Origin: Eukaryota sp. TZLM1-RC
Taxonomy: Eukaryota; Metamonada: BaSk clade
Length of the DNA stretch: 64,000 nucleotides
NCBI GenBank assembly: GCA_040285825.1
Contig: JAUPSS010000001.1
Location: forward strand, 620,001-684,000
Direction: 5' to 3'
The position numbers were made by a program, and so were the translations under genes. The notes under the pieces are model-generated. The model had not been told where the DNA came from. It did not search any database and worked only from the letters and a program-made list of their open reading frames with translations. Positions 17,643 to 27,704 of this stretch are shown piece by piece (the stretch's first letter is position 1; each line of letters begins with the position of its first letter).

Positions 17643-20600
17643 GTCCATGGCCAATCCCCTTGACTTGAGCTTATACTGCCCCGAAACTGAAGATGAAGTT
17701 TCTCCCATCGCTTTTAAAATTGAAAAGTTTTTGTTACCGCTTTTAAGACCTTGTCTAATTATTTTATTGTTCTTTATCGGTGTTCAACGTGCATCTGTTC
17801 CTGCTTTGCTTTACGTAATTGTAGCACTTTGGTTGGTGTATTCGGACTCTGTTTTTACTGAGCTGAAAAGGGCAAAAACTTTCACGTTTTGTTTGTATGT
17901 TTTAAACTGCTCTGTTTTGATTTCACAATCAATATTTCAGTTGAGCTTTTTCAGTGAATCTTCTGATCTCTTCTCGATCTCTTCTATTCTAGGTCTAGAT
18001 CAATACCATTCTTACTACTCGGCGCTCAAATTATCAGCTTCACTATTGGATTTCATTGTCCACGGCATCTCTTCTTCTTTGGATGTATTGGTTTACTCTG
18101 CTTCCTTTAAAAGATATCTTTCTTCAGTTAAAACCAGCAGAGATTTGGCCATCCAACGAGTCTTGGATGATGAAAAGTTAAGTAAGCTTAGGCGGGAAAG
18201 GATTTTAAAGCAACAGTTAACAGAGAAGGAAGCTACTGAAAGCAGATTGGAAATGTTAAAGTCCAAAAGACTTGGTAAAAGAGATACATCAGCTCGTCAA
18301 ATATTTGAAGAAGAGATCAAAGCACATCAGGACGTTTTAAGTGACCTGGCAAGTAGTGCAGAAGAGATCAAAAAGGATCATGATGACCTGTCAGGTCAAG
18401 AGAAGTCAAGTGACGTTGACGTATCTACTGATCAGAAACTTGATGAAGAGGTCACACCAGATCAAGATGACACGTCTGAGCCTCAACCATCATTTTTACT
18501 TCGAATGGCAACCAAACTTCAGTCAATCATTTTGAACTTTTTCAATATCAACATTTCTGACCTACCACCACGTCATCAAACGTCACCATTACGTTGGTTA
18601 AAGCACAATATCTATAGATACTCTTCTGTATTGTCTTGCTTGCTGTGCTATCTCGCTGCTTTGTGGTTTCCTTCAATTCCCACCGTGATGATTGCTTTCA
18701 CTACAATCACTTTTGGTTTAATGTCCAAATATGGAGGCAAAGCTAGGTTTTGGCAGTTTATTTTGGGAATTTATCTATCTTTATTATTAATCCATTACAT
18801 TTTCACCTTTCCTTTCTTTTGTTTTTGCGTTTCGCCATCAGATTCAATTACCATTTCCTTTGGTAAGTCATGTCTAGATCCCACCAAGTGTCCTGTTCCA
18901 AGGGAGCTTATCGATCCATCAAGTCACCCCTCAGCCCTCAGTTCGCAACTCATTTACCTTGTTGGTATTGCTCCTATAGGCAGCTTCCTCTTCTCCTACC
19001 CTCCCTTGCTGATTGCTGCATTGGGTATCGTTCTTCATCGTTCTATCTCGTTTAGAATGGGCAGGTGGGGAATTGATGTAGAGGAGAGAGTTGGGGTTCG
19101 TCAAGTTTGGGGTAGGGTCGTGGTCTTCTTCAAGACTCTAATGGAGAAGCGTTTCGACGCTATTGGAGTAGACCTCTACCCATTTATGTTTTTTATTGAT
19201 ATACTTCAGTTAATTGCGCTTCCATTTGCCTTTTTTAGTAGCTCAACAGCTTCCCAGTCGGTAATCCAATCAGTCCAGCTCAGTTATTTACCTGGTTTCC
19301 TTGCAATTTGGTTGATTGTTCAGTTTCTGTTAATCATTATTGATAGAACTCTTTTCTATTTGAGATTCGCAAGACTCAAAGCTCTGGTTCATTTTATTTC
19401 AAATTTCACTGTGTTAATTGTTTTTTGTTTAATTTTCCCCCGTAGTAATCACGAATTACCAATTAATGCACCTTTTCTCCTAGTCGCGGCCTTTCTGCGG
19501 TTTGTGGCTGCCGTGTTGAGCTCTCTACAACTTCGTTTTGGTTTTCCGCCACCTTCCTCCAAAGCCTTTTTGATGAAGTCTTACGGTTCTTTTAATAATT
19601 ATGGATACCAAGCCTTTAGAGTCATTCCTTTTCTTTATGAAATGAAATGTTTGTTGGATTGGTCTTTGACTACTACTGCTTTGGAATTTAATTACTGGAT
19701 GCGAATAGAAGATATTTATTCATCGTTATTCTTAATCAAATGCAGAAGGTTATCTACAGCGAAAAGGGGTCGAAATTTTGGCGACCCACAACCAAAATTT
19801 GACAAATTTTCGCAAGGATTTCTTTTGTTTTTCGGTCTTACGCTATTATTATGTTTGCCTTTAATTTTATTTAGTTCTGCTAACCCAGTCTCCAAACCAA
19901 ACCCTATCCAACAGGCCAGTATTGATGTAAGTTTCAATAACTACTTGCCCATTTTCTCTCAGCATGAAGTGCACAAAGTCGATGTTATCCCGGCTACACA
20001 ATACAATGCAATTGTTAGCCATCACTCCTTGCTCCGCGATTCTAACCGTGCAGATGTAAGAAAGATTACCTTTTTCACTTCATCTGATTCTGTGTGGACC
20101 ATTGCTCCTCCTGCCATGAACGGGCTAGTAGAAGCTTTGGAGGATGGAAGGGGAATAGTATCTGTTACTTTGTCGTTTAACAGACACTATCCAAGCGATA
20201 GGAGGACAGCAAAGGGATGGTACTCGTTCAATTTAGATCATGAACATTGTTTAGAGTTGGCCATGTTATTTTCTGGTGATTTAGAAGAAGTAATAATACC
20301 TTTACTTCCAAGAGCTGCATTAATTCCTCTGGCCGAATCACCAATCTTTTCTGATCAACGTGAGGATACTCTCATTCAGCGCAGAGAACGTGACGGACAG
20401 ACTTATTGGTTGATCAAGGATGCTGATTCAAGAGAACCATTCTATATGTATACTTATAGTTTAGAATCGACCGCTGCACTTGGTGCTTATGCCAGCGGGG
20501 GTTTGATTGGATTGTATCTATCAATTGTGATTGGTGTTGGTAGGTTTGTTCGACTTTCATTTTCGGACAGCAAATCCCAAATTTTTGTTTCGGCTCTCCC

Positions 20601-20754
20601 AAATGTGGATAAATTACTTGAAATCTGTGAGGATTTGTTCCTGGCCAGGAGTATCTCAGATTTGGTGCTTGAAGAATCAATTTACAAGGAAATCATTCAG
20701 ATATATAGAGATCCAGATACTTTGATTGAATTAACCACACCACCAGTTAAATAG
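17479..20754 (+). CDS. PIEZO: Piezo mechanosensitive channel copy 1, C-terminal half with pore
   Basis: A 1091-aa ORF; real homology begins near residue 55. After blade helices comes a charged helical stretch (about residues 215-330; VLDDEKLSKLRRERILKQQ) fitting the Piezo beam. Around residues 700-755 the anchor reads VIPFLYEMKCLLDWSLTTT then MRIEDIYSSLFLIKC, closely matching the Piezo anchor. A long extracellular cap follows, then the inner pore helix LIGLYLSIVIGVGRFVR, then the conserved tail VDKLLEICEDLFLAR and IIQIYRDPDTLIE. Piezo forms trimeric stretch-gated cation channels. TAG stop at 20,752; a poly(A) signal-like motif follows at 20,807. Confidence 0.9.
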   Translation: MGLFPKFCCLLYVISILISILHGQNFTNFSECLAHPTLFLFHFSFPILAIFCLYRSMANPLDLSLYCPETEDEVSPIAFKIEKFLLPLLRPCLIILLFFIGVQRASVPALLYVIVALWLVYSDSVFTELKRAKTFTFCLYVLNCSVLISQSIFQLSFFSESSDLFSISSILGLDQYHSYYSALKLSASLLDFIVHGISSSLDVLVYSASFKRYLSSVKTSRDLAIQRVLDDEKLSKLRRERILKQQLTEKEATESRLEMLKSKRLGKRDTSARQIFEEEIKAHQDVLSDLASSAEEIKKDHDDLSGQEKSSDVDVSTDQKLDEEVTPDQDDTSEPQPSFLLRMATKLQSIILNFFNINISDLPPRHQTSPLRWLKHNIYRYSSVLSCLLCYLAALWFPSIPTVMIAFTTITFGLMSKYGGKARFWQFILGIYLSLLLIHYIFTFPFFCFCVSPSDSITISFGKSCLDPTKCPVPRELIDPSSHPSALSSQLIYLVGIAPIGSFLFSYPPLLIAALGIVLHRSISFRMGRWGIDVEERVGVRQVWGRVVVFFKTLMEKRFDAIGVDLYPFMFFIDILQLIALPFAFFSSSTASQSVIQSVQLSYLPGFLAIWLIVQFLLIIIDRTLFYLRFARLKALVHFISNFTVLIVFCLIFPRSNHELPINAPFLLVAAFLRFVAAVLSSLQLRFGFPPPSSKAFLMKSYGSFNNYGYQAFRVIPFLYEMKCLLDWSLTTTALEFNYWMRIEDIYSSLFLIKCRRLSTAKRGRNFGDPQPKFDKFSQGFLLFFGLTLLLCLPLILFSSANPVSKPNPIQQASIDVSFNNYLPIFSQHEVHKVDVIPATQYNAIVSHHSLLRDSNRADVRKITFFTSSDSVWTIAPPAMNGLVEALEDGRGIVSVTLSFNRHYPSDRRTAKGWYSFNLDHEHCLELAMLFSGDLEEVIIPLLPRAALIPLAESPIFSDQREDTLIQRRERDGQTYWLIKDADSREPFYMYTYSLESTAALGAYASGGLIGLYLSIVIGVGRFVRLSFSDSKSQIFVSALPNVDKLLEICEDLFLARSISDLVLEESIYKEIIQIYRDPDTLIELTTPPVK

Positions 20755-20806
20755 TTATTGGTGATAGGTAGTTAATTTAAATAGTGTTTTCGTGCTATAT
20801 CTTTTG

Positions 20807-20817
20807 AATAAATAAAG
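20807..20817 (+). promoter_or_regulatory. Putative poly(A) signal of Piezo copy 1
   Basis: AATAAATAAAG lies 53 bp after the Piezo stop and is identical in copy 2. It would suit an mRNA 3' end. Confidence 0.4.
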
Positions 20818-21067
20818 CAGTATCTTTTTTGAGCTACTGTCTCGTTATCCGCTACGTTAACTCCAATAATCAATTTCAACAAAATGGTTTTAAAACAAGC
20901 TTTTCATGGGATGGATGCTCTTTAATTGAGCGACTTTTGAGCGTTAAACAAAGCATTTTCCTGCTGTATTTGGAATGGTAGCATCCGATACAAGACGTGA
21001 TGTGAAGTTATGTCAAATACTACAATGTTGTGAATTTCCAGATGATAGAAGAAAAAATGGCTACCAA
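20818..21067. other. Piezo 3' flank, shared with copy 2 to about 20,930
   Basis: The first part is the same as after Piezo copy 2 (to about 51,031), ending at TCTTTAATTGAGCGAC. Beyond it the copies differ, which marks the right boundary of the duplicated segment. No gene is visible. Confidence 0.5.
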
Positions 21068-22015
21068 AAACTTTTTTTTAAAATAGGATAAATTTATTTT
21101 CAACGCTAACAAAACATTAAACAAAAAACTAGAACTCAATATACTCAATACACGCATCAACATCATCAAATCTTTTAAGCGCGCGATTTTCATACTCTAT
21201 TCCTAATTGTAACAGTGCTTTGGTCAACATTTCTGGAATTGCTTTAAGAATACTGAAAACAATTCTATTGTGCCAGAAATTGAAGTTCAATTCTTTTCCT
21301 GCTCTTTCTTTTATTAAACTTCTGAAACCTTCAAGAAATTTAATGCCAGATATTCCAATGTTACCAAAAAGAGAAACAGCAAATGGAACCAACTGATATT
21401 TAACATGCTCAACACGTCCTAGCTGAGATAAGGGTTCATTGTACTTTTTGATTTTGCTCTTTTCAGCAAAGCAAAGTGGAGTTTCATCTCTTTTAGCAAA
21501 GTCAATTGCTGAGTCTTTACAAACATCAACAGTGACAACATCAACAACTTTAATAACACCATCAGACGCAGGGCTAATTAAATCAGCACGGCGTTTCCCA
21601 AAAGTATTTTCATCTTCATTTTCAGATGACAACCTTCGCACAATTGGTTCAACAAAAGCTTCAATGTGATGGCTTTTGCACATAGCGTATAGTTGGTCTC
21701 TAACAGCATCGTGAACAACTGAGCGATATGTAATATTAAATTTGCAATTAAATAAATGATTCAGATTAATGAGCTGACCACAACGACAAATCAAATCATT
21801 TGGCACACTACATGGCCACAGGAAACACCTCATCCTGAAGGCAGTTGTCCATTGATGATCATTTAATAATAGACGATATACATTTGGAATCTGGGAAATA
21901 AGACAACTTGAGCTACTATCCTTGAGGTCAATTAAAAAGTTTGCAAAAACGGGATTCTTTTCTTTAGCCAAGCTAAGACGAACAGTGAAATCCAAGTTTT
22001 CAAAAACTTTTAATA
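21068..22015 (-). mobile_element. 5'-truncated LINE family A copy
   Basis: ORF 21,129-22,028 (299 aa) covers the Cys/His knuckle (CRCGQLINLNHLFNC), HDAVRDQLY, the REL nuclease (GKRRADLI then VVDVVTVD then KSKIKKY) and the C-terminal VPFAVSLFGNIG block, all in one frame. It matches the full-length element at 6,052-9,492 until about 22,015, where homology stops abruptly in mid-ORF: a typical 5' truncation. It shows which homopolymer lengths are coding and so identifies breaks in the full-length copy. Confidence 0.88.
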
Positions 22016-22029
22016 GGGATGTATCCAAG

Positions 22030-22690
22030 TGGTCTTTTGGACAATTCTTATTGTATTTGTAACAAAAAAACCTACTGCCAATTTTCGCCCATATTGTGAG
22101 CTGTAAGAAATTTCTCCAATATAGGTCACTTCTTCATAATGCCGTTCGTGATGTGACATATGAGATGTTCAAGTGTTACAATTTTAGTTGCAAAGTAGAA
22201 CCTTTGTTGAAGCATTATAGTGATGATAATCTTTTTAATTCACGTCGAGGTGATTAAATTGCTCCTTTTGTGGGTTCCTCTCAAGTTGTTCTTGATTTCA
22301 CTACAGTTGATCCCTTTGCTTTCGTTTATCGCGATGATGTTTTACTTAATAATAATGGTCATTTAAACAAGGCTGAAGATCGTAAAAGAGATAAATATAC
22401 TGAGATATTAAATGATTAAATAAGAACCTTTATTCGAAGTTTTCGTTTGTTCCTTTTGCCTTTTCGATTTTTGGCAACATTGGACAATCCGCCTTGAATT
22501 TCATCAATGATTTTGGTAATTTATGTCGTTCAAGTGGTAAGAATTTTGCAGAGAATTTATGGAAAAATCGTATCATTTTCGCTTTGTACAGAAGTGTTCC
22601 CAAGTACTTGAGTTTAATGATGTCTAAACTTTATAAGGATTCATCAAGAGTTGGCGTGGAGAATTTAGTTTCTTATGTGTTTTGGTTTGT
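22030..22690 (+). mobile_element. Decayed LINE family D 3' end
   Basis: Plus-strand translation shows NAVRDVTYEM, then VVLDFTTVDPFAFVYRDD, then KRDKYTEILND, interrupted by stops at about 22,255 and 22,417. This is the REL nuclease/C-terminal zone of a LINE family different from family A. Antisense relatives lie at 31,200, 34,240-34,500, 36,690-37,130 and 57,060-57,330. It is non-functional. Confidence 0.65.
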
Positions 22691-23758
22691 TTTGTTTTTA
22701 TTTGATTCCTTATATAAATGGTTTATATTATATATATTATTATATAAATATTGTTCACTAGTATCTACACAAATTATTATCAACCACGCACATTCAAAAC
22801 AGTGAAGGTTCAGCAATAGGTTATTAACCAGAAAATCTGCTTTCTCAAGAGTCCGAACCTGAATTCAAGGGGATAGGTTTCACTCATAGCAGCGTGAATG
22901 TCTTCAGACTTATCATCGTATCACACTACATTAATGTGAAATTGGTCAAAATCAATCTCTGCAAGGAAGCCATGTTGACTAACCTTACAAGTGTCTTCAA
23001 TTCAGTTTCAATTGGAGTTATTAAGATCAAAAATCTTCTGCTCATAAGACTTTAGAAGTTCATGTATATCAGCAGTAGGTTAGACTGGAGTAGATTAAGA
23101 TTGGAGTGAGTTGATTCGTAGAGAGTGAACAAACGATACCAGAGGTGTAGGGGTGTATATTGATAACTGATGGTAGTACAAGTGAAGACAGGAGGAACAT
23201 CTTCTATGGAAGAAAGATGAGTAGAAAGAGGGTGAAGAGGGCGAAGTAGAGAGACAAGGTAATAATAAGTATTCAGATGTCTAGTTTCAAGACAAGAAGT
23301 GCAGCTGAAAGGGGTGACACAGCAGAAGTTGTTGGCACAGCTTGGGATGGACGATCTGCAATAGACTCGAGTTTAGACTCAAGAATAGCCAGCAGTGCCT
23401 CTACAGACTGTCTTTTGTTAGTCTACTTTATATGTTTTATAGTCAATGTGTGAGCGCACTAAACGAAACCTATAATCGCTATAATAGAAAAGCCAACAGT
23501 TCCACAAAGATCCATGGCGAATTCAGATATAGTTGAACGAGGAGCAAAAGGTTCTTCGTCAAAGAAGGAAAGAAATGGGAAGAAAGAAACGGGTGTTGTG
23601 ACTTCCCTTAGTAACGTGTTTGTACTGAATACGGGAATTAAATTGTGAAACTTTACGAATTTTTTGAATCTACAATCACCCTTGATTAAACGAACAACTG
23701 CTTTGACTAACAACAATTTCATCAAATTTCACATCAAATTACTATTTTAGGAAAGAAA
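22691..23758. other. About 1 kb without a recognisable gene upstream of Fanzor
   Basis: Short ORFs occur on both strands but none has a plausible domain. G/A-rich stretches near 23,150-23,300 stand out from the T-rich surroundings. This region would contain the promoter and left end of any Fanzor-carrying element; I see no terminal repeat by eye. Confidence 0.35.
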
Positions 23759-25759
23759 ATGCTTAAAGCATGTCCAGTATCTATTATAAATGTGTCTAGT
23801 TATCAGTTTGTGCATGTTTCATTGTTTTGTGGATGTAAGGAGTTGAAAATACACCAAATTTTAAAAGTAACTGAAACTGAGAAATCAATCATTTCTGATT
23901 GTCTGCACTTTCCGTTTTCAGCAAGGACTATGCAGTCATGGGCACGTGCCTGCTCCCTTCATCAGTTCTTTGGGCGGCCAGTGTGTGATTACATTGATGG
24001 GCAGCTGACCAAGGTGACCACCATGGCTCACCTCGGCAGTTTGCTGGCCAGAGTTTTTGCTGTGCGCTTCCCTGAAGACAGTCATTTCCTGACTCAGCAT
24101 CAATTCTGGATCCAGTGTCTTGACTTTGTGGCGGTCTCTAAGCCAAAAGTCAGACATCCATTTAACAGACCTGGCAAAGGCCATGTGTATGAGAAGCTCG
24201 AGCGAATCTCTACATCATGGCCGTTTGCTGTCTTGTTCTTGTCAAGAACAGGTCGTAATCATGCACTACCCACTAGTAGGCCTCTACAACAACTAGTGGA
24301 TGCAAAGTGCCGCCAGCTGCAAGGCAACTGCCAGCAGCTTCTTGCTGATGGACTTGTGTCGTGGAAGCTTAACTTCTTCCGCTCGTATGCGGTAGGTTAT
24401 AACTGCCCTGCACCAGCCACTTATGCTGGTTCTGTTCTTCACAACAGCACGAACTTTCGTGAACCTCTTCTTTCTTGGTTCAACACTCACCATAACATGG
24501 CTCTTACTCTGTTTAACTATTTGGTTGGTGATCCTCAAAGGTACAACACTCTTCTTTCTTCTCGAAGAGTGACTCTTAATCAAGAGAACAGTACCTACAT
24601 CTTTCGTTGCGGCTTAACAATCCAAAACTACCTGGAGCAAGCCTTTCCATATACCTTTAGACGACATAGACTCACTCCCATCGCTAGTTTGAAGCCTGCT
24701 TTTGTCCCCTTTTCCACATGGGTTCTCAACCATTTTATCTCCAAAAACACATCACAAACAATTTTGAAAAACCCTTATTTATTTTTTAAAACAAAAGCTA
24801 ATGACTACAACATGTCTTCTAATGGTGATAGTGTCCGTATAACTTTCAAACCGCACCCCAAAGCAACACGAGTGAGATTGTCTGGAGAAGCCTTGAGTAA
24901 TAAGAGATCCAGAGGGGAACTTGACTACTACGAAACCACTCGGAATAGAAAACATACCTTGCAAGCCAAGGTTGAACGGCCAAGACCTCGCCAGAAACCA
25001 AAAGCTACTGAGTGGCAGGCACCTGATGACCAAACGGAAATGGTGTTCTGGGCCATCGACCCCAACCACTCAAATCTATGTGGTTCCAGTATTGGAACAG
25101 GTTCAGGGCCGACCGTATCCAATATCTTCCTGGCACCAAAGCAACGAAAAATCAATCACTCCGCTTCACTGACCCACTCATCAATAGATGTTTATGACGT
25201 GCAGAAATTGAACCATTATCTGCTTGAAATATCAGCTATCGGTGACTATAAGGACTATGAAGGTAATAACGTAAGACGATCATTACTAAAGCAGCAATTA
25301 TATCTGAGTGCTCGAAACGCATTGAGGAGAAACACATTTGACTTCTTTATAAGAAAACAGAAAAGATTCAGCTCCATTATCAACAAAGTGAAAAAATTTG
25401 CAAACGGTCGAGAAGTAAAGGTGTGGCTTGGCAATGGAGGTGGTGGTACATCACGTCAAAAAGTGAAAACTCCACGTAAGGCATTTCTCAAGTTGTTACA
25501 ACGTTCATCTGCTAATGTGAAGATCGGAGATGAATATATGACATCTGCAAAGGTGAACTGCTGCAAGATGCTACACCAAAAGATCTATAGAGAAGTTGAT
25601 GGTGAAGTTAAAGTTCACAACGCCTATTTCAGTTGTCCGGAATGTAATCAAGTATGGTCTAGAGACATTTCTGCATCACTAAATCAGCTAGAAATTGCAA
25701 TTAGTGAGCACTACTATGGAACAAGACCAGAAGCGCTCCAGAGACCACAAAGAAACTAG
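23759..25759 (+). CDS. Fanzor: eukaryotic TnpB-like RNA-guided endonuclease
   Basis: A 666-aa ORF with the Fanzor/TnpB RuvC layout. RuvC-I is FWAIDPNHSN (Asp434). The segment with GNGGGG and KTPRKAFLKLL leads to GDEYMTS with Glu592, the relocated RuvC glutamate of Fanzors. A zinc motif follows: CC at 601-602 and CPEC at 626-629, then VWSRDIS with Asp636 as third catalytic residue and NQLEIAI after it. All three acidic residues are present. The first Cys pair is adjacent (CC) rather than CxxC. The 430-residue N-terminal region would hold the recognition domains and is rich in aromatic and basic residues. The gene is less A/T-rich than its neighbours, which hints at transfer. An omega-RNA would be expected around the 3' end. 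Confidence 0.8.
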   Translation: MLKACPVSIINVSSYQFVHVSLFCGCKELKIHQILKVTETEKSIISDCLHFPFSARTMQSWARACSLHQFFGRPVCDYIDGQLTKVTTMAHLGSLLARVFAVRFPEDSHFLTQHQFWIQCLDFVAVSKPKVRHPFNRPGKGHVYEKLERISTSWPFAVLFLSRTGRNHALPTSRPLQQLVDAKCRQLQGNCQQLLADGLVSWKLNFFRSYAVGYNCPAPATYAGSVLHNSTNFREPLLSWFNTHHNMALTLFNYLVGDPQRYNTLLSSRRVTLNQENSTYIFRCGLTIQNYLEQAFPYTFRRHRLTPIASLKPAFVPFSTWVLNHFISKNTSQTILKNPYLFFKTKANDYNMSSNGDSVRITFKPHPKATRVRLSGEALSNKRSRGELDYYETTRNRKHTLQAKVERPRPRQKPKATEWQAPDDQTEMVFWAIDPNHSNLCGSSIGTGSGPTVSNIFLAPKQRKINHSASLTHSSIDVYDVQKLNHYLLEISAIGDYKDYEGNNVRRSLLKQQLYLSARNALRRNTFDFFIRKQKRFSSIINKVKKFANGREVKVWLGNGGGGTSRQKVKTPRKAFLKLLQRSSANVKIGDEYMTSAKVNCCKMLHQKIYREVDGEVKVHNAYFSCPECNQVWSRDISASLNQLEIAISEHYYGTRPEALQRPQRN

Positions 25760-25900
25760 CTTCAAAGCTACGTATTGTTCTAGAGGAGAAATGGGCTCAC
25801 TGAGATTGGTGGCCAATTATTCAAGGATTTTGGAACGTCTGTGGACGATCTCACCAAGGATGAAAGTTCTTGGAATAAGTTTGAATGATGCTTGACGAAA
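25640..25900 (+). ncRNA. Candidate omega-RNA zone at the Fanzor 3' end
   Basis: In characterised Fanzors and TnpBs the guide RNA derives from the 3' end of the ORF and the adjacent right end. Here, 45 bp after the stop, a small hairpin (ATTGG TGG CCAAT, 25,805-25,817) is visible in a conserved-looking 154-bp gap before the next gene. No guide boundary can be fixed without a second copy, so this is only a place to look. Confidence 0.2.
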
Positions 25901-25913
25901 GTATGCATTTCAA

Positions 25914-26821
25914 ATGAAAACCACAGAAAGTTCGCACATAATGTCCCTCCTCTATTCTCACACTTCAGATTATTTAACAGTAAACTCACTAGATCTACAT
26001 ACAGAAAGATGGATCCCAGCGAACAAAGCTGTTAGGGATTGTACACTTGTGTTGTTGAACCACGGTATGTTTGGTAATACATACAATTGGAGGTTCCTTG
26101 GTCCCTTTCTTGCTGAAAAGGGTTTCTTTGTGTTAGCCATTGATATGGTTGGCTTTGGGCTATCCTGTAGATGTACAAATTGTGTTCATGGTCATGATGA
26201 TAGAGCCAGGTTGTTATGGGGTGTAATAAAACATGTAGAGCAAGAGTATAGCATATCAGATACCCTGAAATGGGTAATTATTGCTCATTCAATGGGATGT
26301 GCTAGTGCAATAATGATGAAAAGGAGAAAGAACACAAAATAGAACGTTTAATCTTTATTGCCCCGGCTCTACAACCAGTCATTTCACCTGTAGCGAAATT
26401 CATATGCAGCTTGAGACCACTGAGACCAATGATTTATCCAATTACCAAAGCAGTACTCAAAAGAAGAAGTCGCTTTGAAAGGAGTCTAATTAAAGCTTAT
26501 GGAAGGGTACCTACTGAGGAAGAGATTGAAGGACACTTCACTCCACTACAGATGCCCGAGACACATAAATGCTTAGTTAAAATGATGGCAACTCAAAGTG
26601 AGGATATTGGTGTTGATTTAATAAGGTCAATCGGGGATCTCCCAATACTGATAATATGGGGAGACAAGGATGCAGTGGTTCCGTTAGAAGAAGGAAGGTG
26701 GTTGGAAGAGCTACTGAACACTTCGATAGTAGTTATTGAAGGCGAAGGTCGTTGTCCCGCTGAAACAAATCCAGAAGAGACAAACCACATCATTTGGGAT
26801 TGGCTATCCAAAACTCCGTAG
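25914..26821 (+). pseudogene. Alpha/beta hydrolase, one frameshift, catalytic His replaced
   Basis: Two ORFs (25,914-26,342 and 26,411-26,821) are one alpha/beta-hydrolase gene; the frame changes near 26,320 in a purine-rich run, and the second frame is open upstream of its first ATG. Seen are the oxyanion region LLNHGMFGNTYNW, DMVGFGLS, the nucleophile elbow AHSMG, and the acid strand ILIIWGDKDAVVP. Where relatives have GxGHCP, this protein reads GEGRCPAETNPEE, so the catalytic His appears replaced by Arg. With the frameshift this suggests decay, although a sequencing error could explain the frameshift alone. Confidence 0.75.
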
Positions 26822-26984
26822 CATCATGTCTGGAGATTAACATTGTAATACTATGTCAGCCTACATCTAGGGCACATGTAAGGTCTATTGTTTGATTGAC
26901 AAATACATAATCTCAAAAGGATACATTAAAAAACATTCATTTTATTAAATAAGGAATAAGACATCATCAAATACACAACTAAAG

Positions 26985-27655
26985 CTCCTCAAAACCTGTC
27001 TCCCCTGCATTGAAACAGTTTATTACTAATTCACAAAATTTTCCAAAAGAAGAAAGTCAATCAGAAACTAATTTCTCCATTTTCTTACACAGAAAATACA
27101 ATCCCGTTTTGCCAGTAAACACGATTCAAAATTCTTCCAGTCCATTCCTTTACAACTACATGAAAATCCTCAGGGAAAGCCAAAGCAGCCTTACCTAATG
27201 ATCCGATCAAGGAAACAACAAAGGGACATAAATTATATTGGGCGTGATAATTTTCATTGACGGAACAAATAGGTTTCGTTTTACAATTTGTGTTTTTCAC
27301 CATCCAGAAGAGTGTTATTGACATTTGAATGAATGAATTGTTCGATAGAAGTATTACAAGGGTCCGTGGACATGGCATCTAAATGGTAAAGCTTCAATTT
27401 AATCCGGAAGCAACCAACACACCTCATGCAAAACCCATAGAAGCTCTGTTATAACGCGTACTATCAATATTGGGGTCATCAAGAATAAATTTTGTTAGCA
27501 AAGGCTCTAAAAAGGAATCTACTCGATATGTTTTGGACATTGCATAAATTTGGTCCGTGACAATATTATGCACTTTGCTTTTAAATGTATTAAAATGCCA
27601 ATAGTTGCAAAAGATGAGTAAACAACAGAGATATACCACATTTACATGTTAAATG
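26985..27655 (-). mobile_element. LINE family B 3' fragment
   Basis: Minus-strand pieces VTDQIYAMSKTYRVDSFLEP and HAQYNLCPFVVSLIGSLGKA are very close to the fragment at 560-1,265. Several stops interrupt it. It lies directly next to another LINE copy starting at 27,705. Confidence 0.65.
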
Positions 27656-27704
27656 ATTCGGCAAATTTTTTTACATTATCAATTTTATGGAAAACCAATA
27701 AATC

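Noticed and set aside
23459-23725. 88-aa minus ORF upstream of Fanzor
   Set aside because: No recognisable domain or neighbour logic; likely chance in a stop-poor region.
24293-25155. Minus-strand ORFs inside the Fanzor gene
   Set aside because: No recognised domain, and the plus-strand frame contains all catalytic motifs.
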